Below, piece after piece: positions 52,166-61,685 of a DNA stretch of 64,000 nt. A program made the position numbers and the translations under genes. Origin of the DNA: Myotis daubentonii (lineage: Eukaryota > Chordata > Mammalia > Chiroptera > Vespertilionidae); NCBI RefSeq assembly GCF_963259705.1, contig NC_081844.1, forward strand, positions 37,513,341 to 37,577,340. Reading direction: 5' to 3'. The notes below the pieces were generated by a model. It was not told the origin of the DNA. It saw only the letters and a program-made list of their open reading frames with translations, and searched no databases. Each line of letters starts with the position of its first letter. The stretch's first letter is position 1.

Positions 52166-54389
52166 AGGTCTTCAAAATCCCAACCACATACCCCTCTCCC
52201 AATGCATTGGGGGGAAACCACAAAAAGCACACCTGAACCCCAGGTGTCAGCACTCCTGTTCTCCCACACTGAAGGCCATGGGAGCTGTCTCCTCCCCTCT
52301 GAGCTCTCCTTTCCCCCATGGGTCCAGGGAAGGAGCCTCACCCCCTCCACTACAACACAAAGCCTTGGCTCTGGCCTTGGAGACCCTTTAGGCATTGCAG
52401 TCCTTTGTCCCCAAGATCCAGCTCAGCTCCCCTCCACCTGGCTCCTGTCACATCTCTCACCTGCAGTGTCCTCTCGCTCTGTGGATGTCCAGCCAGTGCT
52501 ACCCACTTCCAGGCCAACCCCAGGCAGGGTGAGTAGAGCACTGGCCCACATGTGTCCCCTTCCTGGTTTGTGGGCAGATGCTCCTCTTCCTGCTCTGCTC
52601 CCCCATCCCCTCTGCTGTGTTCCTTCTATGGGACTCAGTTTGCTGGCACCTCTCAGGGAGCCTCCCTCGGTCTCCCACATGGAACTAAATTACCCAATAG
52701 AAAGGCAGGAAGATGAGTCTCAATAGCCACATCTCACAAGGGGGTCTGCAGGCCCAGAGAGAGCTCTGGGGACTTACCTAAGCTGGGCCCTGCACTGGGG
52801 GAGCCAAGAGTCAAATCTAGAGTTTCTGTCCCTGGGTCTCATGCTGAGTGGAGAGAGAAGGAAAAGAATTATACATCCCCCCACACCCCACCCCCTTTGG
52901 CTGTACCCCAGGGACTCTGGGTAGAGGGAGAGTGAGCCAGACCTATCAGGCAACAACAGGAGGCTGTCGGTGTGGGGATGGGAGGATGTGGGTGTTGGTG
53001 GTCTCAAGGCAGGATGGCTGTGGCTAGAATATTTGAATTATGCCAGAAGCTGCCTGCTAAAGTTGCCTCTATGTGCTAAAGCACATCCAAAATTAGGGTC
53101 TCGACTGTATTTTCCTGAGAAGAATAATCATTTATTGGCTTGTAGGATTGATATTCGATACCTTTCCCAGAATCCTAGTCCCCAGGGCATTCATGCACAC
53201 TTGTGCCATCTGAGCATTGGGATTCCCTCCTGATGAGCAATAATTAAGGGCTGTGATGAACTCTGGGGGCTGTTTAAACAAATGTGCTTCGCAAATGCTG
53301 GCTGGGAGTCAACTATGTGGCAGGTACTGTACTGGGTCTGGGCAGGTCAGAAGGAGAATCAGAGACGCACCTGCCCGCTAAGACCGCATGGAAGGACATG
53401 AACGACTGTCAGAACGTGCAGAGAGTCAGATGTGCCCTCCTGCTCCCCAAACTTAGATGCTCTGTAATAACATTCCTGCTCATCTGAAACAGCCTGGATT
53501 TAGTCTTTCGTTCTAACGTATGCACCAGTCAATACCGAAGATGAATTAAGCTGATGAAAATCAATCCCAAACCCAGTTTTTCTTTCCAGACCAAAAATTT
53601 TCATCAATAATAGAGAATTAAAAGATGCCACTAATGTCTGATACCTGCATTGCATGCAGCTCAATCACAGGTTGTGAAAATAGATTAAGAAGTAGAAACC
53701 CTTGCCAAGAAGCTGTTCTGCAGGCCTTTGGCAGGCGGAGAGGGGCCGGTGTGGATCGAGGAGTTTCAGGGTGAAAGGCCCTGAGGTAGACTCTCCCATC
53801 TGGGTGGCCACCAGTGAGCAGTTCCCCAGCTGGTGACCCAGGCTCTCCGGCCCATTCACTAGGCCAGGAATCCAGACGGTGGGTTCCAGAATGCCTCCAG
53901 GAAACAAGCCAGACAAACCGAAATGCCCAGTGGTCTGTTTGGCTGGTTTGAAGAAGAGAATTGAGAAAAAAGCGTTGAAGCAGATTTGGGTGACATCATG
54001 GAAATTATAGATTTTAAGCTGCCGAGGGCATTTGAGCAGGAAGGTAAGACTCAAAAGAAGCAGGTCTGTCTATTCCTGGGACAATGGGGATGGGGAGCCG
54101 GATGTTTTCTCAAATGTCCTACTTCGGAGGTTCATGGACATTGCAACAGATCTGCTCCGAATCGCCTCCAGCAGCAACAAGAGAGGAGCCAGTCACATGG
54201 AGCTATGGCTGGCAGCTCTGCTTGACTCACCCCTCTGCCTCCCCTGCCCTTTCTCCCATCTTGGGGCTCCCCCCCACAGGGGCCCGTGGCCCACCGTCAG
54301 GTACAGCATCTGATGACATGGCAGCAAGATCCACTCAGCGGCATTGCTCTGCCCTGCTCTGAGCTGACACAGGCTTCCGGCCTCATGAT
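52166..54389. other. Unique sequence, no gene recognised
   Basis: About 2.2 kb. The first part is C-rich and holds a 206-codon open frame (52106-52726) that starts inside a MIR remnant and shows no domain. The part 53020-53660 is AT-rich and repeat-poor apart from a short L2-like stretch near 53300, and could be a conserved non-coding element. A further 129-codon minus frame at 53665-54054 lacks a domain. Confidence 0.4.
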
Positions 54390-54620
54390 TCATTCATTTT
54401 TTTTTTCATTTATTCAATCAATCATTTCCTGGGCCTGGCTAGGTACCAGGCACTATGCCGGATGTGGGTGTGGAGGAAAAAATGCAGGTCTATACTCTGG
54501 AGCATGTAGTCTAGGAGGGGAGCCTTCATTCCATCAGGAAACATTCTCTGAGCCCTTCCTATGTGCCAGAGCTATGCTGGGCACTGTGGCACCACTGCCC
54601 CACTAAAGCTCACCATCCAG
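54390..54620 (-). mobile_element. L2/MIR-type 3' ends, antisense
   Basis: CATTTATTCAATCAATCATT, GGTACCAGGCACTATGCCGG and a second start, CATTCCATCAGGAAACATTC with CCTATGTGCCAGAGCTATGC, GGGCACTGTGGC. This looks like two antisense tails side by side. Confidence 0.55.
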
Positions 54621-55595
54621 TATGGGCAATTAGCAAAGATGGCAAAGTTGTATGTGCTGCGCGGTGGGGGGGGGGGGGAGCTAGGGGGTGCCTCAGGGGC
54701 CCTGGCCACCAAGGGAAAATTGCCAAGTAGTGGCTGTGCACCAGGCCCCAGTGAATGAAGTTCTCACCACTGGAGCATCTGGAGGCAGCAGTCTTCTGGG
54801 AACAGGCTGAGAATAAACAGCGCTGAGACCAGGAGGAGGGAGGAAGGGTGGCAGAGCACTGGGAAAACACACTAGAGGTTCAGCGGGAACCACAATAGTG
54901 TTCCCACAGGATGGCATGCTAGCCTGGGCGTGGAGCAGAGCCTGGGGACAAGAGAGGTTCCAAATGGTTCACAGGATGAGGGGCCCATGGCACCTTCCTG
55001 GGAAGCTGAGGCCTTGGGCAAGGCAGGGAAGGGTTGGGGCGAGGGCGGGGGGGGGGGGCCGGGGGAGGTTGCAGAGGGGGCCATTTCAGTGCTGCTGCAG
55101 ACCTGCAGGGGCTCCCACAAAATAGTCCCTCACATCTGGAGGCAGGAGCTTGGGAACCCTGCTACTAAAACTTGCGCTTAGGGAAGAAAATGGTGGGTCC
55201 GTTCACCAGCCACGGGTCTCTGGTTTAGAAATTTGAATCAAGTTCTGTCCCCAAGCTTCATCCCATTGGGGAAGTACACAGAGACTGGACATAGACCATG
55301 AACCTGGACTTGAATCTGCCCTCCAAGCCACCCTTTCATTAGGGTCTAGGTCAGTTTCCTCTCTGCCAAATGAAGTCCCTCCCAGGGTTGGGATTAGGAA
55401 AATATTCCAAGCCTGTTTCCTCTTGGTGAAAGCTGACCCTTCCCTGTCAGGCTGATGATGGGGGAGGACTACAAAGACCACCTCCCACCCCATTAGGTAA
55501 TCCTTTACACTTCACAAATAATTCCACACATTCACAACTGGATCCTTGAAACCATCGTGGGAGGCAGACAGGCAGGTATCACTGTTCCCAGCACA
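54621..55595. other. Unique sequence with two G-rich tracts
   Basis: No gene recognised. G tracts lie at 54664-54680 and 55037-55068. Confidence 0.45.
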
Positions 55596-55599
55596 TTGA

Positions 55600-55756
55600 C
55601 TCAACAAAGTGACTTGATCTCCAAGAGATACTTGTACACCCATGTTCACAACAGCATCATTCACAACAGTCAAAAGGTGGAAGCAACCCAAGTGTCCATG
55701 ATGGGTGGATGGATAAACCAAACGTGGTGTATACATACAATAGAATATTATTCAGG
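55600..55756 (+). mobile_element. Old L1 ORF2/3' fragment
   Basis: ACACCCATGTTCACAACAGC, ATCATTCACAACAGTCAAAA, GGAAGCAACCCAAGTGTCCA and ACAATAGAATATTATTCAG match the L1 end region. It stops abruptly at 55756 where a different L1 starts. Confidence 0.8.
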
Positions 55757-55994
55757 GCCCCCATCCAAGGAACAGCAGCCTCCTGATCATCACACCCTCT
55801 GTCTGAGGAACAGCAGCTGTGTGTGAAGCCTCCCCCCACCAGCCAGAGGAGCCACCACAACTGTGAACAGCACCCACCAGAGGAGCTGCTACCAACTGAG
55901 GAGCAGCTGCTACCACAACCACCCGAGGAGCCACTGCCACCAAAGGAGCAGCCACTGAATGACTCAACATCTAGATATGGCGGTACGATCACAC

Positions 55995-56883
55995 ATGGGT
56001 AGACAAAGAAACCTCCAAAGGAAAGAAAAGGAGGACGCACCAGAAAAGCAGCTAAGTGATACAGAGGCATGCAACATGACAGAAAAAGAATTCAGATTAA
56101 GGGTCCTAGAGTGCATAAACCGGATGCAGGAAAAAAATCAACTTATGCAAGAAGCAAGAAGAAACAGATGAAAAAAATCAATAAATTATGTAAGAACCAA
56201 GAAGAAATGAAGAGTGATATAGCTGCAATAAAAAACACCATTGAAAGTTTCAACAGTAGACTAGGAGAAGTGGAGGACCGAATTAGTGAATTAGAAGACG
56301 GAAACAAAACACACCCAAACTGAACAACAACTGGAGAAAAAAATTAAAAGACAGGAGGAGAGCCTAAGGGAGCTATGGGACAACATGAAACGAAACAACA
56401 TATGAATAATAGGGGTGCCAGAACAACAGAAAGAGGAACAAGGGTTAGAAAACCTATTTGAAGAAATAATATCAGAAAACTTCCCAGAGGTGGGGAAGAA
56501 AAAAAATCACACAAGCACAGAGAATCCAAAACAAGGTGAACCCGAAAAGACCCACACCAAGACACATCATAATTACCATGGCAAATGTTCAGGACAAAGA
56601 GAGAATCTTAAAGGCTGAAAGAGAGAGATGGAAAGTTACATACAAGGGATCTCCCATTAGATTATCAAATGATTTCTCAACAGAAACACATCAGGCCAGA
56701 AAAGAATGGAAGGAAATTTATAAAGTGATGCAAAGCAAAGGACTGAATCCAAGAATACTCTATCCAGCAAGGCTATCATTCAAAATTGAAGGGGAAATAA
56801 GAAGCTTCACAGACAAAAAACGGTTAAGGGAGTTTATCACCACCAAGCCAGCAATGCAAGAAATGCTAAAGGGACTGGTGTAA
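55995..56883 (+). pseudogene. L1 ORF1 (RNA-binding chaperone), frameshifted
   Basis: L1 ORF1p coats L1 RNA as a coiled-coil trimer. The start MGRQRNLQRKEKEDAPEKQL fits the family N-terminus. Coding then changes frame near 56160 (MQEARR continues as NQMKKINKLCKNQEEMKSD) into the coiled coil. A stop follows after ELEDGNKTHPN, and the sequence shifts again before EEQGLENLFEEIISENFP. The last frame (to 56883) keeps the RRM end and C-terminal domain: ERWKVTYKGSPIRLSNDFST, ARKEWKEIYKVMQSKGLNPR, ILYPARLSFKIEGEIRSF and TKPAMQEMLKGLV. The total span is near 296 codons, a little short of the human protein. At least three frame breaks make it non-functional. Confidence 0.9.
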
Positions 56884-56933
56884 AAAGAAGAAATAAAAAT
56901 CTCAGAAAGAAAACAGCCACACACAAAAAAGAA

Positions 56934-58098
56934 ATGGCTACAAACAAGTACCTTTCAATAATAACTTTAAACATAAACGGGCTAAATGCTCCAACCAAAA
57001 GACATCGAGTGGCTGAATGGATAAAAAAACATGACCCATACATTTGCTGTCTACAAGAGACCCACCTCAGAAGAAGGGACTCACACAGACTGAAAGTGAA
57101 GGGATGGAAAAATATCTTTCAGACAAATGGAAAGGAAAAGAAAGCTGGGGTAGCAATACTCATATCGGACAAAATAGACCTCAAAGTAAAGGCTATAACA
57201 AGAGATAAGGAAGGCCACTTCATAATACTAAAGGGATCGATACAACAAGAAGATATAACCCTGATAAACATATATGCACCCAAAGCAGGAGCACCCAAAT
57301 ACATAAAAAAACTCCTGGAAGATATCAAAGGAAAGATCGACAACAATATCATCATAGTAGGGGGGGACTTTAATACACCACTGACATCACTGGATAAATC
57401 CTCTAGACAAACAATTAGCAAAGAAACAGCAATCCTAAATGACTCACTAGATCAGATGGACTTAATTGACATCTTCAGAACACTTCACCCCAAAGCCACG
57501 GAATATACATTCTTCTCAAGGGCTCATGGGACATATTCAAAAATAGACCACATATTGGGTCACAAACAAAGTCTCCCCAAATTCAAGAAGATTGAAATCA
57601 TAGCAAGCATCTTCTCAGATCATGATGGCATAATATTAGAAATAAACTACAATAAAAACAACCCAAAATACTCAAACACTTGGAAGCTGAATAGCATGTT
57701 ATTAAATATTGATTGGGTTACCAATGAGATCAAAGAAGAAATTTAAAACATCCTGGAAACTAATGACAATGAAAACACAACAATCCAAAACCTATGGGAC
57801 ACAATGAAAGCAATCCTGAGAGGGAAGTTTATAGCTCTACAGGCCTATCTCAAAAAAACAAGAAAAAATGATAGTAAATCATCTAACTCTACAACTCAAA
57901 GAATTAGAAAGAGAGCAACAAGAAAAGCCCAGAGTGAGCAGAAGGAAGGACAGATTAGAGCAGAAATAAATGACATGGAGACCAAAAAAACAATACATAA
58001 AATCAATGAAACCAAGAGCTGGTTCTTTGAAAGGATAAACAAGATTGATGAACCTCTAGCCAGGCTCACCAAGAAGCAAAGAGAGAGGACCCAAGTAG
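56934..58098 (+). pseudogene. L1 ORF2, N-terminal part with complete endonuclease domain
   Basis: ORF2p is the L1 endonuclease and reverse transcriptase. Residues 1-240 form an APE-type endonuclease whose key residues all remain: N13 in TLNINGLN, E42 in CLQETHL, D145 and N147 in GGDFNTPL, D205 in SKIDHILG, and D229-H230 in SDHDGI. One in-frame TAA (57744-57746) follows EEI. The same frame continues after it with [10 protein letters not shown], the basic linker and [20 protein letters not shown] to about codon 388. The reverse transcriptase domain (YADD region) and the Cys-rich end are absent. The start ATG at 56934 lies 50 bp after the ORF1 stop, as in other L1s. Only one stop codon suggests this copy is much younger than the L1M fragments around it. 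Confidence 0.92.
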
Positions 58099-58475
58099 CT
58101 TGTCTTTTCACTTTGTTAATGGTTTCCTTTGCTGTGCAAAAACTCTTCAGTTTGATATAGTCTCATTTGTTTATACTTCCTTTTGTTTTCCTTGCCTGGG
58201 GAGATATATCAGAAAAAAATATTGTTATGAGAAATGTCAGAGATTTTACTGCCTATATTTGCTTCTAGGCTTTTTATGGTTTCAAGTCTAACATTTAAGT
58301 CTTTGATCTATTTTGAGTTTATTCTTTTGTGTGGTGCAAGAAGGTGGTCTAGTTTCATTATTTTGCACATGGCTGTCCAATTTAACAGAACCATTTATAA
58401 TAGACTATCTTTAGTCCATTGTATGTTTTTTGTCTCCTTTGTCAAATATTAATTGACTATAAAGGCATAGATTTA
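58099..58475 (-). mobile_element. Inverted L1 ORF2 segment
   Basis: Read on the minus strand this gives AATATTTGACAAAGGAGACA, CATACAATGGACTAAAGATA, GGACAGCCATGTGCAAAATA, AGACCACCTTCTTGCACCAC, and a final stretch coding for (W)[20 protein letters not shown]. That is the part of ORF2 just before the Cys-rich end. It lacks a 3' UTR. It begins exactly where the sense ORF2 stops. Confidence 0.85.
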
Positions 58476-58516
58476 TAAAAAAAAAAAAAGAAAGAAAAAG
58501 AAAAAAAAGAAAGCGA
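58476..58516 (+). repeat. A-rich tract
   Basis: A13 followed by GAAAG/AAAAAG units. It could be the poly-A tail of the L1 insertion or a local A-rich repeat. Confidence 0.85.
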
Positions 58517-58555
58517 AGGACAATTCAATGAAATCAGTAAAATAATACATTTAAA

Positions 58556-59055
58556 AATGAGTAGTTTATGGACATTTACTTTTATTCAGTTTCTTCTTAA
58601 GGTGAAGAAAACTCTAAAAAAAATGAGTAGCTTAACAAAGATAGAAATCATAAAAAAGAATCAAAGAAAAATTCTGGAGCCTAAGAACACTATGAATAAA
58701 TTAAAAAAAAAAAAGTGGCAATAGAGAGCATTAACAACAAAATGGATCCAGCAGAAAAAAGCATCTGTGAGTTAGAAGACAGAAATTTTGAAATATTCCA
58801 GTTGGAAGAGAACAAAGAAAAAAGAAAGCCTATGTGATCTATGGAATACTAACAAAAAGAACAATTTGCAAATTGTTGCAGGTTCAGAAGGAGAAGAGAG
58901 AAAGAAAGGGGCTGACACTTATTTAAATAAATATTAACTGGGAACTCCCCAAGTCAGGGGAGAGATTTGGACATCCAAGTTCATGAGGCTCATAAGAACC
59001 AAACAGTCAACTTAAAGTGATCCTCTAAAACACACATAACAATAAAGATAAAGTA
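58556..59055 (+). mobile_element. Old L1/HAL1 ORF1-region fragment
   Basis: ACAAAGATAGAAATCATAAA, AAGAATCAAAGAAAAATTCT, GAGCATTAACAACAAAATGG, CTGTGAGTTAGAAGACAG, GAGATTTGGACATCCAAGTT and CATGAGGCTCATAAGAACC keep the order of an old ORF1 (HAL1 or L1M type). Many indels, no frame. Confidence 0.7.
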
Positions 59056-59114
59056 AGAGAGCCCACCTCCAGCTCACTCACACCTGGCCCGCCTCCAGCT
59101 CGCAGGCTCACTTA

Positions 59115-59171
59115 GCTCGTGGTATGATTAAATACTCGTGGGTTGATTGATTACTCGTGGTGTGATTAAGT
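59115..59171 (+). repeat. 3 x 19-bp tandem repeat
   Basis: Three contiguous 19-bp units: GCTCGTGGTATGATTAAAT, ACTCGTGGGTTGATTGATT, ACTCGTGGTGTGATTAAGT. Each contains a TGATT core. Not a simple microsatellite. Confidence 0.9.
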
Positions 59172-59174
59172 AAT

Positions 59175-59810
59175 TAAGCTGAGGAGCCACTCAGAGCTGC
59201 CAGGTGCCCACCCTTGAGGTTTTCACAGAACCAGCTGGGCCGGAGCCTCAGCTCCTCCCCAGGGATGAAGCTGGCAGCCTGGGCTCCTCACAGGCCCCCC
59301 ATGGCCAGGCCCCCCACCCACTCCGTGCTGCCAGGCTGCTGTGGCTTCCATGACCCAGGCACGGCACCGGCCCTGCCTCGCCTGAGCTCAATCCCTGTTG
59401 GAGACCCAGGCAGTGGCTGGAGGACAGACTTGGGATCCCGCAGGCCTCGGTGTGGCCTCTTCTCACTGTGTGACTTCATTTCTTCAAGAACCACCTGGAA
59501 AGCACGGGGAATAATGGCCCCTCCTCAGGGTGGCTGCGAGGGGTTGGGTGGGGTCCTGGATTTTGAGGGCCTGCACCCAGGAGGTCTCAGGAAGGTTGTC
59601 TCCCTTTAGGAAGCACCACGGAGAGCCTCCTGAAGGGTTCTGGGGATTGTCCATGGCCTACAGCTGCAGTAAGAAGGGTGTTAAGGGCTGGATGCTCATT
59701 CTCACACACTGCTGACTACGTGCCCGAGCTGGGGACAGGAAGGGTTCTGCCCTCAAGAGATCTTCCCTCATACTAGCTGGGCAGAAGGAACACATAGCTG
59801 TTAAGGGTGT
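59175..59810. other. GC-rich unique sequence, no gene recognised
   Basis: A 131-codon plus frame at 59214-59609 opposes two minus frames over the same stretch. None has a domain. No repeat recognised. Confidence 0.4.
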
Positions 59811-60178
59811 GTTATGGACTGAATTGTGTTCTATTGAAGACCTAGTTCCTAATGTGAGTACTTGGAGGTAGGGCCTTTAAAGAGGGAATTAAGTTTAAGT
59901 CAGGTGGAAAGGATGGGGCCCTAATCCAATATGACTAGTGTCCTTACAAGAAGAGGAAGAGACAGCAATTCTGTGTGCACAGAGCAAAGGTCACATAAGG
60001 ACACAGCGAGAAGATGGCCATCTGCAAGCCAAGGAGAGAGGCCTCAGGAGAAATCAAACCTATTCCCACCTTAATCTTGAACTTCCAGCCTCCAGAACTG
60101 TGAGAAAACAAATTTGTTTTAGCTGTTCAGTCTGTGCTACTTTACTATAGCAGCGCCAGCAGATGAAGACAGGACACC
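59811..60178 (+). mobile_element. MLT1-like solo LTR (ERVL-MaLR)
   Basis: It starts TGTGTTATGGACTGAATTGT and contains GAGTACTTGGAGGTAGGGCC, TGTCCTTACAAGAAGAGGAA, GACACAGCGAGAAGATGGCC, ATCTGCAAGCC, CTTGAACTTCCAGCCTCCAG and AACTGTGAGAAAACAAATTT before ending near GACAGGACA. These are the standard MaLR LTR landmarks in order. A solo LTR with no internal sequence, near full length. Confidence 0.9.
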
Positions 60179-60319
60179 ATTAGCCCCATGTCAATCCTCT
60201 GTTCAAAATCCATGAGTCTCTGCTGTCCTCCTTCCCCCCCTCACTGCATCCACCACCCTGGCCTTCTTTGCATCCCCGCCCACACCAGGCCTGCGCCCAG
60301 CTTAGCAAAGCCTGCCTAG

Positions 60320-60696
60320 AAAAGCACCCTTTATGAGAAAAATAATGCCGGCCACAAATGCAAGCCATGGATGTAAGTGCTCTTTCACATACATAATTCA
60401 AATTTACATTTCACATGTATAAATTTAACTTTCCAGTAGCCACATTAAAAAAAGTTTTTTAAGAAGGTGAAATTAATTTTAATATTATACTTTAACCCAA
60501 TATATCCAAATATTATCACTTCTACACGTAACCAATATAAAATATTCATGAGATATTTTACATTCTTTTCTTTCATTCTAAGTCTTTGAAATCTGGTGTG
60601 TATTTTACTCTGACAGCACATCTCAGTGGGGACCGGCCACATTTCAAGGGCTCAACAGCTGTACCTGGCCAGCGGCTACCACGTTGGGAAGCACTG
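60320..60696 (-). mobile_element. Charlie-like non-autonomous hAT element
   Basis: CCAGTAGCCACATTAAAAAA, GTGAAATTAATTTTAATATT, AACCCAATATATCCAAATAT, AGTCTTTGAAATCTGGTGTG, ACAGCACATCTCAG and GGCCACATTTCAAGGGCTCA, ending GGGAAGCACTG. Same family as the interrupted element at 18888-19760 but in the opposite orientation. Confidence 0.85.
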
Positions 60697-60789
60697 TGCT
60701 TCCTCCAGATATCAACGTGGCTGACTCCGTTACCAACCTCAATGTCACTTTCTTCTTAGGCCCAAGCTGACCACTCCGTTGAATAAAGC

Positions 60790-60915
60790 CCCACTCTCTT
60801 AGGCCATTTGGACAGCTATAACAAAATACCATAGACCAGGTAGCTCATCAAAGCAGACATTGCTTCCCTCAGTTCTGGAAGCTGGAAATCCAAGATCAAG
60901 GCACCTCCACAAAGT
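60790..60915 (-). mobile_element. MaLR-type LTR fragment, antisense
   Basis: GGACAGCTATAACAAAATAC, CATAGACCAGGTAGCTCATC, CTCAGTTCTGGAAGCTGGAA and ATCCAAGATCAAGGCACC follow the antisense order of a MaLR LTR end. Confidence 0.6.
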
Positions 60916-61469
60916 AGAAACCCTTCAACCTCTCAGAGGAGCCCCACTGTCTTCCCAGCTCCAGAAGGATTCTGGTCCCCATGGCAACCACTGCAATCTG
61001 TGTCAGCACGAATGCAGTCAGCTGCTGCTAAAATTAAAGGAGGGGGAAACCCTCGCACGCTTAGCCTTTTCTGCTCCTCAGAATCAGGACCCCAGGGAAC
61101 TTGGAGGAGAGAAGCTGAACGTGGAAGCCATCTCCCAGCGTTCAACTGCACTGGTCGCCAAGCTGGGCCTTTTTGAAGGGTGGGAGGGGTGGTGCAGGGC
61201 TAGAGAAGGAGAGTCCAGGTGGGCAGGTGTGAGGAGTACACTTACCCTCAGATGGAGGGGCCTCACCATTGAGCTTGACCTTGACCCCAAGTCACTCCAG
61301 ACAACTGTGTCATTAAAGGTCTCTGGGGAGACATATTCTGCAACCTCTCTTGGTACCTTACTCTAGAGTTTATTGAGTCTCACTGAGTCTACTGGGAAGA
61401 CAGACCTATTTTTAAAATTTCATTTGGAAGGATAAAGTAGGGGAAGGAATTCCGAAGGGAAAAGAGAAC
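60916..61469. other. Unique sequence, no gene recognised
   Basis: The 168-codon plus frame at 60860-61366 begins inside the LTR fragment and shows no domain, so I reject it as a gene. Confidence 0.4.
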
Positions 61470-61685
61470 TGACACTTATTGAATTTCTTACTATTCACCC
61501 TGAGACTTTATTGGCATCGTCAACTTTAATGGGCACTTTGAGGCTATGGATTGTTGTCACCTTTTACAGATGAGGGAATGAGGCCCAGAGAGCTCTACTT
61601 ACTTATCCAAGGCCACACAGCTGTGGACTCCTAGTGCCAGAATCCAAACCCTGATTCCATCTGCTTTCCTACCAGTGTCTTCTCC
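61470..61685 (-). mobile_element. MIR SINE
   Basis: Antisense MIR: CACCTTTTACAGATGAGGGA, ATGAGGCCCAGAGAGCTCTA, TCCAAGGCCACACAGCTGTG, CCAGAATCCAAACCCTGATT, CATCTGCTTTCCTACCAGTG. Close to full length. Confidence 0.88.

Larger units (their letters stand above)
55757..58098 (+). mobile_element. L1 LINE: 5' UTR part, ORF1 and first third of ORF2
   Basis: The segment 55757-55994 is a GC-rich leader with repeated GAGGAGC(A/C)-type units (for example CACCCGAGGAGCCACTGCC), as at the end of an L1 5' UTR. ORF1 follows from 55995, a 50-bp spacer, then ORF2 from 56934. ORF2 breaks off near codon 388, where an inverted L1 segment begins. The RT domain and 3' UTR are missing, so it cannot retrotranspose. 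Confidence 0.9.

Noticed and set aside
52106..52726. 206-codon open frame on the + strand
   Set aside because: Starts inside a MIR remnant, is Ser/Pro/Leu-rich with no domain, and competes with several frames on both strands in C-rich DNA. No splice or start context supports it.
55657..56070. Gly/Ser/Cys-rich minus frame resembling a keratin-associated protein
   Set aside because: It is the antisense of the GC-rich L1 5' UTR repeats and the ORF1 start.
60860..61366. 168-codon + frame
   Set aside because: Begins in a MaLR LTR fragment. No domain recognised.
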